Below, piece after piece: positions 1-9,104 of a stretch of 64,000 nucleotides of DNA. Position numbers and translations under genes: made by a program. The notes beneath the pieces were generated by a model. The model saw nothing but the letters and a program-made list of their open reading frames with translations. It did no database searches and had not been told where the DNA came from. How positions within the stretch are numbered: position 1 is the stretch's first letter; each line of letters opens with the position of its first letter. Source of the DNA: Allopontixanthobacter sediminis (GTDB taxonomy: Bacteria > Pseudomonadota > Alphaproteobacteria > Sphingomonadales > Sphingomonadaceae). The stretch lies in contig NZ_WTYL01000002.1 in the NCBI RefSeq assembly GCF_009828115.1, positions 558,001 to 622,000 of the forward strand, read 5' to 3'.

Positions 1-1
1 G

Positions 2-994
2 CTGCCCCAGATGGGCGCTGGATGGTGTCCGCCCGGAATGCTCGGCATCGGCATCGGCGGCACCGCGGAACACTGCATGAAGCTCGCGAAACAGAGCCTG
101 ATGGACCCGATCGACATGGGCCAGTTGAAAGCGCGCGGGGCGCAGACCGATATCGAACGGCTGCGGATCGAGATTTTCGACAAGGTCAACGCGCTCGGTA
201 TCGGTGCGCAAGGGCTGGGCGGCCTGTCGACCGTGCTCGACGTCAAGATCTACGATGCGCCGTGCCATGCGGCGGGCAAACCCGTGGCGATGATCCCGAA
301 TTGCGCAGCGACCCGGCATGCGCATTTCACTCTCGATGGCTCCGGCCCGTCCTTCCTCGAAGTGCCCAAGCTGGACGAATGGCCGGACGTCGATTGGCAG
401 CCCGACGCGGCGGCCCTGCGGGTCGATCTCGACACGGTAACACCGGAACAGGTGCGCAGCTGGAAGAACGGCGACCGTCTGCTGCTATCGGGCAAGATGC
501 TGACCGGGCGCGACGCGGCGCACAAGCGGATCGCGGACATGATAGCTGCGGGCGAGGAATTGCCGGTCAGCTTTGCCGGACGGGCGATCTATTACGTCGG
601 TCCGGTCGATCCGATCATGGGCGAAGCGGTCGGCCCGGCCGGCCCGACCACCGCCACCCGGATGGACAAGTTCACCAGGATGATGCTCGACCTCGGGTTG
701 CTGCTGATGATCGGCAAGGCCGAGCGCGGGCAGGGCGCGGTGGACGCGATCGCAGCGAACAAGGTCGCCTATCTGATGGCCACCGGCGGCGCGGCCTACC
801 TGGTGGCGCGCGCCATCAAGGAAGCCAAAGTCGTCGCGTTCGAAGACCTGGGGATGGAAGCGATCTACGAATTCACGGTCGAGAATATGCCGGTGACAGT
901 GGCGGTCGATAGCGAAGGCAACAATGTCCACACGCTCGCCCCCGCCTACTGGAAGGAAAAGATCGCCCGCGAGGGGCTGCTGCCGGTCGGTTGA
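2..994 (+). CDS. Class I fumarate hydratase, 3' part (5' end outside window)
   Basis: The reading frame is open from base 2 with no start needed (L-P-Q precede the first Met at 11), so the gene begins upstream of the window. The visible 330 residues match the C-terminal part of the single-chain, 4Fe-4S class I fumarase, which interconverts fumarate and malate in the TCA cycle. Recognisable segments are GIGIGGTAE near the start, the NCAATRHAHF stretch, and the C-terminal fumarase domain with YYVGPVD and GPAGPTTATRMD followed by the FEDLGMEAIYEF region. Two-subunit forms and tartrate dehydratase are relatives, but here both segments lie on one chain. A kinase gene follows in the same direction. 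Family call is firm; isozyme (fumA or fumB type) cannot be decided. Confidence 0.93.
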   Translation: MPQMGAGWCPPGMLGIGIGGTAEHCMKLAKQSLMDPIDMGQLKARGAQTDIERLRIEIFDKVNALGIGAQGLGGLSTVLDVKIYDAPCHAAGKPVAMIPNCAATRHAHFTLDGSGPSFLEVPKLDEWPDVDWQPDAAALRVDLDTVTPEQVRSWKNGDRLLLSGKMLTGRDAAHKRIADMIAAGEELPVSFAGRAIYYVGPVDPIMGEAVGPAGPTTATRMDKFTRMMLDLGLLLMIGKAERGQGAVDAIAANKVAYLMATGGAAYLVARAIKEAKVVAFEDLGMEAIYEFTVENMPVTVAVDSEGNNVHTLAPAYWKEKIAREGLLPVG

Positions 995-1117
995 GGGAGT
1001 TGAGGGGGTTGTTTGGTGAGTAAATCCGGGGGGATTGAAGCATGCTCGACGAAAGGCGCTGCCAACTCGACGACGGCGCTGGCGCGCACCGCCGCATCGG
1101 GCCTAGGTGACGGGGTG

Positions 1118-2398
1118 ATGAACTTTTCCGAATCCGCCCGCGCTGTGCCGGTGCGTCTGCCCGTCCGCACCGTGCTGGCCTCGATGGTCGGGCTGTGGCT
1201 ATGCTACTTCCTCCTGACGACGCTGCGCGGTTCGATCGTCGGGCTGGAAATGCCTTACGAATTGATGTGGCGGCGCGCGCTGGTGAGCGTGGCCGGGGTG
1301 GCGATCACCTTCGTCATGTGGCTGGTCCTCCGGCTGTTCGACGAACGCGGGCTGTGGGCAAAGATCCTGGCGGCGCTCGTGCTCGCCCTGCCGGCCGCGG
1401 TGCTGATCGCCCAGACCAACCAGATGATCTTCGCCGATGTCGAAACCCGCGTGATCGAGAAAATGGGGGAGCGCCAGGGTATCCGCATCCGGCGCGACGA
1501 AGCGGGTAATGTGCTGGTCGATGTGCCGGGCCTGCCAGGCCAGTACGATACCCCGGATGGTCAGACCGTTACCGGGCCCGGCGTCACCGAACCCTCGGTC
1601 GGGGCTACGGTAACCCTCGCCCCGGCGCCGACCGGTCTCGACCGGTGGCGGCAATTGTCGGACATCGCGCTGGGGCGGTACTTCCTGCTGCTTGCCTGGG
1701 CTTCGCTCTATCTCGCCCTGCTGGCGGGCGCGCAGGCCAAATCGTCGGAGCGCCGCGAAGGCGAATTCCGGCGCGCGGCCAAGGCGGCCGAATTGCGCTC
1801 GCTACGTTACCAGGTCAATCCGCATTTCCTGTTCAACACGCTCAATTCGCTGTCGGCGATGGTGATGACGGGCAAGGCCGACAAAGCGGAGGAGATGATC
1901 CAGTCGATCTCCAATTTCTACCGCTACAGCCTGGCGGACGACCCGACATCCGACGTTGAACTGGCCGAAGAATTCGAATTGCAGCAGCATTACCTCCAGA
2001 TCGAGCAGGTCCGCTTTCCCGAGCGGCTGATAACCCGGTACGACCTGCCGCCCGAGCTCGCACAGACCCGCGTTCCCGGCATGATCCTGCAGCCCCTGAT
2101 CGAAAATTCGGTCAAATATGCGGTCGCACCGTTCAACCAGCCGGTCACAATAACGCTTGCCGCGCGGGCCGAATACGGCCGCCTGGTGGTCTCGGTCAGC
2201 GATGACGGGCCGGGACACAATGGCAGGTCCCGGGACGGAGAAGCGGGCGAAAACGGCGCGCCGGGGTTCGGCATCGGCCTCGCCAATGTGCGGGACCGGC
2301 TCGAGGCCCGTTTCGGCAAGGAAGCAAGCATCACTTCCGGCCCGACGCGGCATGGATACCTTACCGAACTGAGGCTGCCCCTGGTGACGCATGGCTGA
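1118..2398 (+). CDS. LytS-type sensor histidine kinase
   Basis: A membrane histidine kinase of the LytS/YehU (His_kinase) family. Hydrophobic segments lie at about residues 14-38, 54-74, 81-100 and 185-205, with a periplasmic-type stretch of roughly 85 residues between the last two. The cytoplasmic part has the H-box NPHFLFNTLNS (His236) and the N-box LQPLIENSVKYAV (Asn330), followed by a G-box GFGIGLANV. The frame is open back to a TTG at 1013, but the extra 35 residues look unlike protein, so I chose ATG 1118, which has AGGTGA just upstream. The gene overlaps the following response-regulator gene by 8 bases, so the two form a two-component system. The signal sensed is unknown. Confidence 0.9.
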   Translation: MNFSESARAVPVRLPVRTVLASMVGLWLCYFLLTTLRGSIVGLEMPYELMWRRALVSVAGVAITFVMWLVLRLFDERGLWAKILAALVLALPAAVLIAQTNQMIFADVETRVIEKMGERQGIRIRRDEAGNVLVDVPGLPGQYDTPDGQTVTGPGVTEPSVGATVTLAPAPTGLDRWRQLSDIALGRYFLLLAWASLYLALLAGAQAKSSERREGEFRRAAKAAELRSLRYQVNPHFLFNTLNSLSAMVMTGKADKAEEMIQSISNFYRYSLADDPTSDVELAEEFELQQHYLQIEQVRFPERLITRYDLPPELAQTRVPGMILQPLIENSVKYAVAPFNQPVTITLAARAEYGRLVVSVSDDGPGHNGRSRDGEAGENGAPGFGIGLANVRDRLEARFGKEASITSGPTRHGYLTELRLPLVTHG

Positions 2399-3143
2399 TC
2401 AAACCGAGAATACTCCCCTCCGCACCCTGATCGTCGACGACGAGCCGCTGGCGGTCGAACGCATGCAGGTAATCTGCGCCAAGCTCGACGACCTGCAGGT
2501 GGTCGGTACCGCCAGCGACGGGGCCGCTGCGTTGCGGTTGATCGAGGCGCTCGGGCCGGACCTCGTCCTGCTCGATATGACCATGCCCGAAGTCGACGGC
2601 CTTTCGGTCGCCCGCAAGCTGGCCCGGATGGACCCGGAAAAGCAGAAGCGCCCGGCGATCATTTTCGTCACCGCGCATGACAATTTCGCCGTCGAGGCGT
2701 TCGACCTCGATGCGGTCGACTACGTTCTCAAGCCGGTGGCGCCTGACCGGCTCGGCCGCGCCATCGAACGCGCGCTCGCGCGGCGCAGCGAATCGGGCCC
2801 CCGCGAGGGCGAATGGCTCACCGAATTGTGGGTGCCGCATCGTTCGGAACTGGTGCGGATCGAGATCGCGCAGGTCTCGCGGATCGATGCCGAGCGGGAC
2901 TATGTCCGCCTGCATGTCGGCGGCGCCAATTACCTGTTGCTGCAAACGATCGCCGGTCTTGAAGAGCGCCTCAACCCGGCGGAGTTCATCCGCATCCACC
3001 GTTCGACCATCCTGCGCCGTGAAAATATCCGCGGGCTTCGCCACGATGGTCTCGGCGTCTGGTCGGCGGAACTGGATGACGGGGAAGCGCTGCGGATCGG
3101 GCGAACCTACCTCGCCCGGGTCAAGGCCATGGCCGGGCGCTGA
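2391..3143 (+). CDS. LytTR-family response regulator
   Basis: A 250-residue DNA-binding response regulator. The N-terminal receiver domain (about 1-120) shows the acidic pair in IVDDEPLA, the phosphorylatable Asp62 in LVLLDMTMPEVDG, and the conserved Lys in YVLKPV. The C-terminal LytTR domain (about 145-248) has the typical ERDYVRLHVGG and FIRIHRSTILRRENI segments. The ATG lies inside the kinase gene's last codons, so translation is probably coupled. It should be phosphorylated by the adjacent LytS-type kinase and bind direct-repeat promoter sites; target genes cannot be read from the sequence. A second pair of the same family sits at 36075-38131. Confidence 0.93.
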   Translation: MADQTENTPLRTLIVDDEPLAVERMQVICAKLDDLQVVGTASDGAAALRLIEALGPDLVLLDMTMPEVDGLSVARKLARMDPEKQKRPAIIFVTAHDNFAVEAFDLDAVDYVLKPVAPDRLGRAIERALARRSESGPREGEWLTELWVPHRSELVRIEIAQVSRIDAERDYVRLHVGGANYLLLQTIAGLEERLNPAEFIRIHRSTILRRENIRGLRHDGLGVWSAELDDGEALRIGRTYLARVKAMAGR

Positions 3144-3171
3144 GCGCTGGATTCGATGAAGAAGAGATAGA

Positions 3172-3204
3172 AGCCCGGGTCGGGGGACTGGTCCGGCCCG
3201 GGCT
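3172..3204. terminator. Hairpin between convergent genes
   Basis: An inverted repeat with 12-base arms (3172-3183 and 3193-3204, 11 of 12 matching, core AGCCCGGG) and a 9-base loop lies between the response-regulator stop and the UrcA stop. No clear T-run follows on either strand, so it is a possible two-way terminator rather than a textbook one. Confidence 0.55.
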
Positions 3205-3221
3205 CCGACAGCTGAGGGTGA

Positions 3222-3533
3222 TCAGCCGCCAAGTCGTGCATCGTCGACCAGCTTCGCCATCTGCTGCGTGGCAAGGGCTTTGGCCTGACGATAGCATTCG
3301 GTGTCCTGGCTCGCGCGAACGCGTGATCCGGTTAGCTTGCGGTCCATCCCGCAGAATTCCCGCGCGGCTTTGTCGATCCGGCGCTTGAGGGTCTTCTGAC
3401 CGGAAGGCGAGTTCAGGTTGAGGTCGGAGTGGACGATGACCATGTCGCGGTTGGACTGTGCGGCTGCCGGCACGGCGCCCATCAGGGCAAGAGCGGAACC
3501 TGCGGCGGCAAGGGCAAAGAATGCGCTTTTCAT
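3222..3533 (-). CDS. UrcA family secreted protein
   Basis: A 103-residue exported protein with a signal peptide at residues 1-25 (hydrophobic stretch ending VPAAAQ). The mature part, with two cysteines (in REFCGMD and DTECYRQ) and the VVHSDLNLNSPSGQKTLKRRID region, fits the UrcA family, small periplasmic proteins of unknown function common in sphingomonads and Caulobacter relatives. The two cysteines probably form a disulfide. It is transcribed alone, convergent with the two-component genes; an AGGAGGAAA-like ribosome site precedes the ATG. The function is not known. Confidence 0.85.
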   Translation of the reverse strand: MKSAFFALAAAGSALALMGAVPAAAQSNRDMVIVHSDLNLNSPSGQKTLKRRIDKAAREFCGMDRKLTGSRVRASQDTECYRQAKALATQQMAKLVDDARLGG

Positions 3534-3741
3534 AATGATTTCCTCCTATTGCGGACCATCCGATTTGGGGGTGGAGGCCTTTCGCATGATTGGTTTACCC
3601 CAGCTCCCCCGACCGCGCAGTCGGACTTCGACCGTCATCCGTTTCCACTCGACCACGGATGTAATCGCCGGACGAATGGGTTCGGAATCCGGACGAAGGA
3701 TGTTTGGCAACCGACGGCGGTGAGTGCATAGTTGCAGCCTA

Positions 3742-4008
3742 ATGGCCTTTATCATCATATTCTTGCTCGGAATCGCCAATTTCGCGCTTCATCGTGCGGT
3801 GCTGGAAAGCCCACACCCGCGATCGCAGGAAATCGGCAAGCTGGCGGCCCGCTTCGGCCGGCGCACGATGCTCGCTGCGGAGTTTGCCGTGCTGCTGGCC
3901 GCGCTGCTGATGGCGGCGAGTGGCTGGACGTTCGCGGTATGGGCCTATCTCGGATACTCGCTGCTCAACGGTTTTGCGGCATGGCTCATCCTGTCTCGCC
4001 GCTTTTAA
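3742..4008 (+). CDS. Small two- to three-helix membrane protein
   Basis: A short hydrophobic protein of 88 residues from ATG 3742 (the frame extends to a GTG at 3724). It has an N-terminal helix (MAFIIIFLLGIANFALHRAV), an amphipathic linker with SQEIGKLAARFGRR, and two more hydrophobic stretches (LAAEFAVLLAALLMA and WAYLGYSLLNGFAAWLIL). No family is recognised. The good hydrophobic periodicity and codon pattern argue for a real gene, but the ribosome site is weak. It precedes the lipid kinase gene by 79 bases. Confidence 0.6.
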   Translation: MAFIIIFLLGIANFALHRAVLESPHPRSQEIGKLAARFGRRTMLAAEFAVLLAALLMAASGWTFAVWAYLGYSLLNGFAAWLILSRRF

Positions 4009-4087
4009 GTGCACAGACACTTGCTGGCCGGTAAGATACTGCGATTCGCTGCAATTCTTCCGAAATCTACCACAGGAAACTTCTTGC

Positions 4088-4948
4088 ATGACCATTACGG
4101 GACCGCTCTGGCTCGTCGTTAACACTGCCAGCGGCAGCTATTCAGCCGATAGCGCGGATCGCTTGCAGGCTTGCTGCGGAGCCGCGAGCACAGGCGTCGA
4201 AATCGTGCGCACGATCAACTTCCCGGACGAGGAGCTGCCATCCGCAAAGGACCTCGACGCGGCCGGTGTTCGCGTATTGGCGGTCTTCACCGGGGACGGA
4301 ACGCTCAACGCCGCGATCACCCGGCTGGAAGATTGGAGCGGCGCAGTGTTGCCCTTGCCGGGTGGCACCATGAACCTTCTGTCGAAACGACTCCACGGCG
4401 ACCAGGATGCGGAATCGATCCTGACGCGGCTCTGCCAGGGCAAGGGACGGGCCGTGCGGCCGCTGGTCGGAACGACTTCCCACGGCACTGCGCTGGTCGG
4501 GCTGCTGGCGGGGCCGGGCACAGTCTGGAACGTGGTGCGGGAAGCGCTGCGCGAATCCGATGTCCCGGGTATCGTGACCGGAACCGCGGAGGCTATCGCG
4601 GAAACCTATGAAGGCCCCAACGTCCATATCGTCGAGCCCGATGCCGGGCGGGAAGAGGGTTATCCCCTGATCGAGATAACTCCCACCGGTGAAGGACTGC
4701 GGGTCAAAGGTTACTATGCCGAATCGATCGCCGATTTCCTGTCGCAAGGGGCGGCACTGCTGCGGCGGAATTTTCGCGAAGGTCCGCATGACGATCTCGG
4801 CCTGTTCCGGCAGATTACCTTGCGTCAGACCGACGGCAGCCCGATCGACCTGTTGCTCGACGGAGAGCCGGTCGAGGGCGGCACGCAGGAAGTTTTTGGG
4901 CTGGCCCCGAGCAGGGTCGATCTGTTAGCGACCGGGCATGACGACTGA
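4088..4948 (+). CDS. Diacylglycerol kinase-type lipid kinase
   Basis: A 286-residue protein with the catalytic domain of diacylglycerol/sphingosine-type lipid kinases: LVVNTASGSYS near the N-terminus, the nucleotide-binding TGDGTLNAAI (GGDGT variant with Thr first) and LPLPGGTMNLLSKRL. It would phosphorylate a lipid alcohol with ATP at the membrane; the true substrate is unknown. The open frame extends to 3920, but ATG 4088 is preceded by AGGAAA and begins the conserved domain, so I take that start. It overlaps the next gene, a metallophosphoesterase, by 11 bases, which suggests a two-gene unit. Confidence 0.85.
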   Translation: MTITGPLWLVVNTASGSYSADSADRLQACCGAASTGVEIVRTINFPDEELPSAKDLDAAGVRVLAVFTGDGTLNAAITRLEDWSGAVLPLPGGTMNLLSKRLHGDQDAESILTRLCQGKGRAVRPLVGTTSHGTALVGLLAGPGTVWNVVREALRESDVPGIVTGTAEAIAETYEGPNVHIVEPDAGREEGYPLIEITPTGEGLRVKGYYAESIADFLSQGAALLRRNFREGPHDDLGLFRQITLRQTDGSPIDLLLDGEPVEGGTQEVFGLAPSRVDLLATGHDD

Positions 4949-5798
4949 CCGCGCGCTCCTGTTCCATCTCAGCGACATCCATTTCGGGCTGGAGGATCGC
5001 TCCGCATTGGCCTGGGTCGCGGAAGAAATTGCCCGCCGCCGCCCCGATGCGGTGATGATCACCGGGGATTTGACGATGCGCGCGCGGCACCGCGAATTTG
5101 CCGCGGCGCAGGAATGGATTTCCTCGGTCGATGTGCCGGTCACCATCGAGGTCGGCAATCACGACATGCCCTATTACAATTTGATCGAGCGGTTCGTGAC
5201 CCCGTACAAGCGGTTTCGCGGGCTAAAATCGATGATCGAACGCGAAATCGACCTGCCGGGGGTGGCGATCGTGCCGCTCAAGACCACCGCGCGCGCGCAA
5301 TGGCGCTTCAACTGGTCGAAGGGCTCAGTGTCCGACAAGGCGCTGGCAAGGACGCTCGCGGCAATCGACGCGCTGCCTGCCGGAACGAAGGTGCTGGTTA
5401 CCGCGCACCATCCTTTGGTGGAGGCCGACACGCACGGAACCGCGCTCACCCGGGGCGGCACCCGGGCGCTTGCCGAACTCGCCCGGCGCAAGGTCGCGGC
5501 GGTGCTGACCGGTCATGTCCATGACGCCTTCGATATTATGCAGGACACCGCCAATGGGCCGGTCCGGATGATCGGCGCCGGCACCCTGTCGCACCGGATC
5601 CGCTCAACCCCGCCCAGTTTCAACGAACTGACCATGGCGGGCGGCGAGATCCATGTCGAAGTGCGCAATCAGGAATCGGCAGAATCCAGCGCTATGATGA
5701 TCGACGAAGTGCCGGAAGATGCGATGCCGCCGCGTTCACCGGGCGAACCCGTCGCGCCGGTAAACCGGGTGCCGCCGGTCGATCCGCCCGTCCATTGA
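4938..5798 (+). CDS. Calcineurin-like metallophosphoesterase
   Basis: A 286-residue metallophosphoesterase. All five metal-site motifs are present in order: LSDIHFG (about 12-18), ITGDLT (43), VGNHD (74), TAHHPL (154) and LTGHVHD (190). The layout fits the CpdA-like group, cytoplasmic enzymes acting on cyclic nucleotides or other phosphodiesters; the substrate cannot be told. The start overlaps the lipid kinase gene's end, so the pair is probably co-translated, and a joint role in phospholipid head-group turnover is possible but inferred. The C-terminal 35 residues are Pro-rich and look disordered. Confidence 0.87.
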   Translation: MTTDRALLFHLSDIHFGLEDRSALAWVAEEIARRRPDAVMITGDLTMRARHREFAAAQEWISSVDVPVTIEVGNHDMPYYNLIERFVTPYKRFRGLKSMIEREIDLPGVAIVPLKTTARAQWRFNWSKGSVSDKALARTLAAIDALPAGTKVLVTAHHPLVEADTHGTALTRGGTRALAELARRKVAAVLTGHVHDAFDIMQDTANGPVRMIGAGTLSHRIRSTPPSFNELTMAGGEIHVEVRNQESAESSAMMIDEVPEDAMPPRSPGEPVAPVNRVPPVDPPVH

Positions 5799-5841
5799 AC
5801 CGGCCGGGCCCCGGTATCGGACCTCACTGAAACTCACAAAG

Positions 5842-5869
5842 AAAAGGGCGACCAGTTGCCTGGCCGCCC
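5842..5869 (-). terminator. Intrinsic terminator after rplM-rpsI
   Basis: A 10-base stem (5846-5855 with 5860-5869; one G-U pair when read on the minus strand) is followed on the minus strand by TTTT. It sits 26 bases beyond the rpsI stop. The plus strand has GTTTTCC after the stem, so it may also end the phosphoesterase transcript. Confidence 0.85.
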
Positions 5870-5895
5870 CGTTTTCCTGAAAGTTCCTGAAGAAC

Positions 5896-6471
5896 TTAGC
5901 GCTTGGAGAACTGGAAGCTCCGGCGGGCCTTGGCCTTGCCGTACTTCTTGCGTTCCACCACGCGGCTGTCGCGGGTGAGGAAGCCGGCGAGCTTCATCGT
6001 GCCGCGCAGCTTGGGTTCGAACTTGGACAATGCCTGGGCGATGCCGTGCTTGACTGCGCCGGCCTGGCCCGAAAGCCCGCCGCCCTTGACGGTGCAGATC
6101 ACGTCATACTGTTCCACCCGGTCGGAGATCGAGAACGGCTGGTTGATCACCAGGCGCAGGGTCGGACGAGCGAAATAGATTTCCTGGTCGCGGCCGTTGA
6201 CGGTGATCTTGCCGCTGCCGCGCTTGATCCACACGCGGGCCTTGGCGTCCTTGCGGCGGCCGGTGGCATAGGCGCGGCCCTGGGCGTCCAGTTCCTGTTC
6301 GCGCAGCGGAGTTTCCGGTGCGGAAGGAGCAACGGGTGCCGCAGCGGCATCCGTGTCTGCATCGGCAGTAGCGGCTGCAGGCGGAGCTGCAGTGGCGGTG
6401 CCGCCGGCGATGTCCTTCAGATCGGCGAGATCGGAAACCGTGCCGGTATCCTTGGTGTTTTCGTCAGCCAT
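5896..6471 (-). CDS. rpsI: 30S ribosomal protein S9
   Basis: Small-subunit protein S9, which reaches the P-site tRNA with its C-terminal tail. The conserved domain occupies about residues 60-191, from [16 protein letters not shown] through [19 protein letters not shown] to the basic end [11 protein letters not shown]. The first 60 residues are an Ala/Pro/Asp-rich extension not found in the E. coli protein (about 130 residues) and typical of some sphingomonads. The ATG overlaps the rplM stop by one base (TAATG), the classic rplM-rpsI arrangement. A terminator follows. Confidence 0.97.
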   Translation of the reverse strand: MADENTKDTGTVSDLADLKDIAGGTATAAPPAAATADADTDAAAAPVAPSAPETPLREQELDAQGRAYATGRRKDAKARVWIKRGSGKITVNGRDQEIYFARPTLRLVINQPFSISDRVEQYDVICTVKGGGLSGQAGAVKHGIAQALSKFEPKLRGTMKLAGFLTRDSRVVERKKYGKAKARRSFQFSKR

Positions 6472-6950
6472 TACGATGCAGCCTTGTTCTTGCGATTCAG
6501 CGAAGCGACATCCATCACGGCGGGCTTTTGCCCATCATGCGGATGCTCGGTGCCGTTATAGAGATGAAGTGCCTTCATCTGCGCCCGGCCAAGCGGTCCG
6601 CGCGGAATCATCCGCGTGATCGCCTTTTCCATGACGCGTTCGGGGAAGCGGCCTTCCAGCACCTTCGCCGGGGTCGTTTCCTTGATCCCGCCGGGGTGGC
6701 CGGTGTGCTTGTAATAGGTCTTGCCGGTCATCTTGTTGCCGGTGAACTGCACCTTGTCGGCGTTGATGATGATCACATGATCACCGCAATCGACATGCGG
6801 GGTGAAGCTCGGCTTGTGCTTGCCGCGCAGCAGGTTGGCGACGATGACCGCCAGCCGGCCAACGACCAGGCCTTCGGCATCGATCAGATGCCAGTTCTTT
6901 TCAACCTCGGCCGGTTTGATCGACCGGGTGCTCTTGGTGAGCGCCTTCAT
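6471..6950 (-). CDS. rplM: 50S ribosomal protein L13
   Basis: Large-subunit assembly protein L13, 159 residues, with [15 protein letters not shown], the [20 protein letters not shown] region and the [19 protein letters not shown]-like end (here [19 protein letters not shown]). It is first in the rplM-rpsI operon; the promoter must lie in the 187-base gap before the next upstream gene's stop. L13 autoregulation is known in E. coli, but no operator structure could be identified here. Confidence 0.97.
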   Translation of the reverse strand: MKALTKSTRSIKPAEVEKNWHLIDAEGLVVGRLAVIVANLLRGKHKPSFTPHVDCGDHVIIINADKVQFTGNKMTGKTYYKHTGHPGGIKETTPAKVLEGRFPERVMEKAITRMIPRGPLGRAQMKALHLYNGTEHPHDGQKPAVMDVASLNRKNKAAS

Positions 6951-7137
6951 GGCAGTGTTCCGTTCTTGTAAAATGGTTGGCCCGATCGCGACCGGGCCGG
7001 ATTTTTCTTACGAATCCCCGATGGAGATCTTCGAAGAACGCGCGATTTGTTCGTTTACGGCCGCCAAGTCAAGCAAATCCGCGCCTTCTGGCAGAGGTAA
7101 AATAATACCGCCATGCCTGAAAGGTGTCTGGGGCGCG

Positions 7138-7869
7138 CTAAGTTCGGGCCAGGTTCCAGATTTCCGAGGAAGTCCGGCTGGAGCCGCCGATCGTCGACAC
7201 GATCTGCCGTTCGCACCGCTCCATCAGGCCGCCTGCAGCATCCAGACGCGCGTTGAACAGGACTGCGATGGTCCCCGACAGGCCGCCGGGCAAATCCATC
7301 GTCCGGTCGAGCTGCCATTCGAGCGACCGCGGCCGGAACAGGTCGCGCGGAACCTTGCCCGTCAGCCCGGTCGCGGACCGGTGCAGGGCCGACAGCGCGC
7401 CGAGCACTTTCTCCGCTTCCGTGCCGGGAATTCGGGCGGCTTCGATCTGCTCCGCTGTTTCGCTGACCGCGCGGTCGAACCAGATGGAACCTGGGCTTTC
7501 CTCGCCGCCGATGACCGTTCCATCAGTGGACAGGACCATCGGGAACAGGCCGATTTCTTCCCGCGACTGCTCCATTTGCGCAAGCGCGAGCAAGGTTGGC
7601 GGAGCGTCGACCTCGACCGAAATCTGCGACCCGTTGACGGAAAACCCGTCCCGCTCCCTTTCGAACCGGACTTCCCAGCTGCGATGGACCGATATTTGCG
7701 CTCCATCAGGCAGATCGCGCAGCACCGTGCGCGACAGGAGCATCGGTATGGCGGGGGGATCGAACGGATTTTCGGCTGCGGCGGCAATTCTCGGAAACGC
7801 TCCGGCCATGAGCGGCATGATTGCCGCCCCTGCGATCAACCGCAGGGACTGCCGGCGCGACTGGCTCAC
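7138..7869 (-). CDS. Exported protein with Tat-like signal, coupled to ctaA
   Basis: A 243-residue protein from GTG 7869, which overlaps the ctaA stop (GTGA). The open frame runs further upstream but only as an out-of-frame shadow of ctaA. The N-terminus reads SRRQSLRLIAGAAIMPLMAG, close to a twin-arginine signal, ending in Ala-rich IAAAAENPFDPP. The mature part has no family I recognise; it contains a charged beta-rich region and a QIEAARIPGTEAEKVLGAL helix. Being translationally coupled to heme A synthase, a role in cytochrome oxidase or heme biogenesis in the periplasm is conceivable but not shown. Confidence 0.75.
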   Translation of the reverse strand: MSQSRRQSLRLIAGAAIMPLMAGAFPRIAAAAENPFDPPAIPMLLSRTVLRDLPDGAQISVHRSWEVRFERERDGFSVNGSQISVEVDAPPTLLALAQMEQSREEIGLFPMVLSTDGTVIGGEESPGSIWFDRAVSETAEQIEAARIPGTEAEKVLGALSALHRSATGLTGKVPRDLFRPRSLEWQLDRTMDLPGGLSGTIAVLFNARLDAAGGLMERCERQIVSTIGGSSRTSSEIWNLART

Positions 7870-8939
7870 GCCGGCCTGTCCTGCCTGCGCCGGCCTAGGA
7901 CATGGGCGTCCCATGCAGTCGCCGCCACCAGCAGCGCCCCGAATAGCTGGTGCGCGGTTGCGATCCACAGGTCCACTCCGGACCAGACGGTCGCAATGCC
8001 GAGGATGATCTGGATGCCGAAAGCCGAATGGATCGCGATCGAGGCCCGGCGGTCGAGCGGCCGAACCTTGCGCGCCAGTATCACCAGCGCGGCAACGGTG
8101 ACCCACGCCCACCACCGATGGACGAAATGAAGCAGGTAGGGATCATGCGTCAGGGCGTAGAAAAATCCGCGCGAGCCGTCGTATTCGGGGATGAACCGCC
8201 CCTGCATCAGCGGCCAGCTGTCGGAAGCGAGCCCGGCGTTCAGGCCGGCAACCCAAGCGCCCAGCAGCAACTGGATGAACAGGATCGATGCGGCGAAAAC
8301 GGCGACACCGGTCAAGCGCGCGGGCCGGGCTGCACCGAGTATCCCGAGGCGCCGCAGGTCCAGCGCGGTCCACACCAAGCCGGCCAGTGTAAAGAATGCG
8401 GTCAGCAAATGGATCGACAGCCAGAAATGGCTGACATCGGTCATCTCGCCCGACAGGCCGGAGCGGACCATGAACCAGCCGAACGCTCCCTGCATTCCGC
8501 CCAGCGCGAGCAGGGCCAGCAGCCGGGGCTTATAGCCCGCCGGAATCATGCCCTTGATCCAGAACCACGCCAGCGGGAGCGCAAAAACGAGGCCCAGCAA
8601 CCGGCCCCAGAACCGGTGGAACCATTCCCAGAAGAAAATGAACTTGTAATCCGCCAGCGTCATGCCCGCAGGTCCGGTGACCAGCTGATACTCCGGGATC
8701 TGCTTGTACGCTTCGAATTCCGCCAGCCACTGCGCTTCGTTAAGCGGGGGCAGGGCGCCCATGATCGGCTTCCATTCGGTGATGGAAAGGCCCGATTCGG
8801 TCAGCCGGGTAATCCCGCCGACCACCACCATGACCACCACCATCACCGCCATGACCCATAACCAGCGCGCCAGTATCAAGGGCCGGTGAAGCCCCCGCGT
8901 CGGACCGGTAATGTTTTCATGAGCAAGTGCTGCGACCAT
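7866..8939 (-). CDS. ctaA: Heme A synthase (CtaA/COX15)
   Basis: A 357-residue polytopic membrane enzyme that oxidises heme O to heme A for aa3-type cytochrome oxidase. Visible family features are VGGITRLTESGLSITEWKP near residue 40, the conserved EYQLV/EFKFIFFWEWFHRFWGR segment with its heme-ligating His, and later HLLTAF and HRWWAW histidines in the second half of the protein. Eight hydrophobic helices can be drawn. The GTG start of the downstream exported protein overlaps its stop. COX15 (two-domain, no cysteine pair) rather than the Bacillus-type layout. Confidence 0.95.
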   Translation of the reverse strand: MVAALAHENITGPTRGLHRPLILARWLWVMAVMVVVMVVVGGITRLTESGLSITEWKPIMGALPPLNEAQWLAEFEAYKQIPEYQLVTGPAGMTLADYKFIFFWEWFHRFWGRLLGLVFALPLAWFWIKGMIPAGYKPRLLALLALGGMQGAFGWFMVRSGLSGEMTDVSHFWLSIHLLTAFFTLAGLVWTALDLRRLGILGAARPARLTGVAVFAASILFIQLLLGAWVAGLNAGLASDSWPLMQGRFIPEYDGSRGFFYALTHDPYLLHFVHRWWAWVTVAALVILARKVRPLDRRASIAIHSAFGIQIILGIATVWSGVDLWIATAHQLFGALLVAATAWDAHVLGRRRQDRPA

Positions 8940-9082
8940 TGAACTCTACTGGGTTGAGAACGCGAAAAGAGCAAGACTCTTGGGCGTGCATCCTTTGCGT
9001 CGGGAGGTGAAGTTTGTGCAATATCCGGGGGGTGGCGACAAACCTTGCGGCAAACACGGTGGGCCGAACGCAAACACCTTGC

Positions 9083-9097
9083 ACAATGATATATTGT
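9083..9097. promoter_or_regulatory. Palindrome ahead of merC-thiSG
   Basis: ACAAT-GATAT-ATTGT, perfect 5-base arms around a 5-base AT-rich centre, ends 7 bases before the MerC ATG, thus over the ribosome site or early transcript. It resembles in shape the Fur/Zur-type operators that control metal genes, but does not match a consensus I can name. Proposed operator only. Confidence 0.4.
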
Positions 9098-9104
9098 CAC
9101 ATAC

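Noticed and set aside
8940-9104. TPP riboswitch upstream of merC-thiSG
   Set aside because: The conserved CTGAGA and ACCTGATC-type elements are not present.
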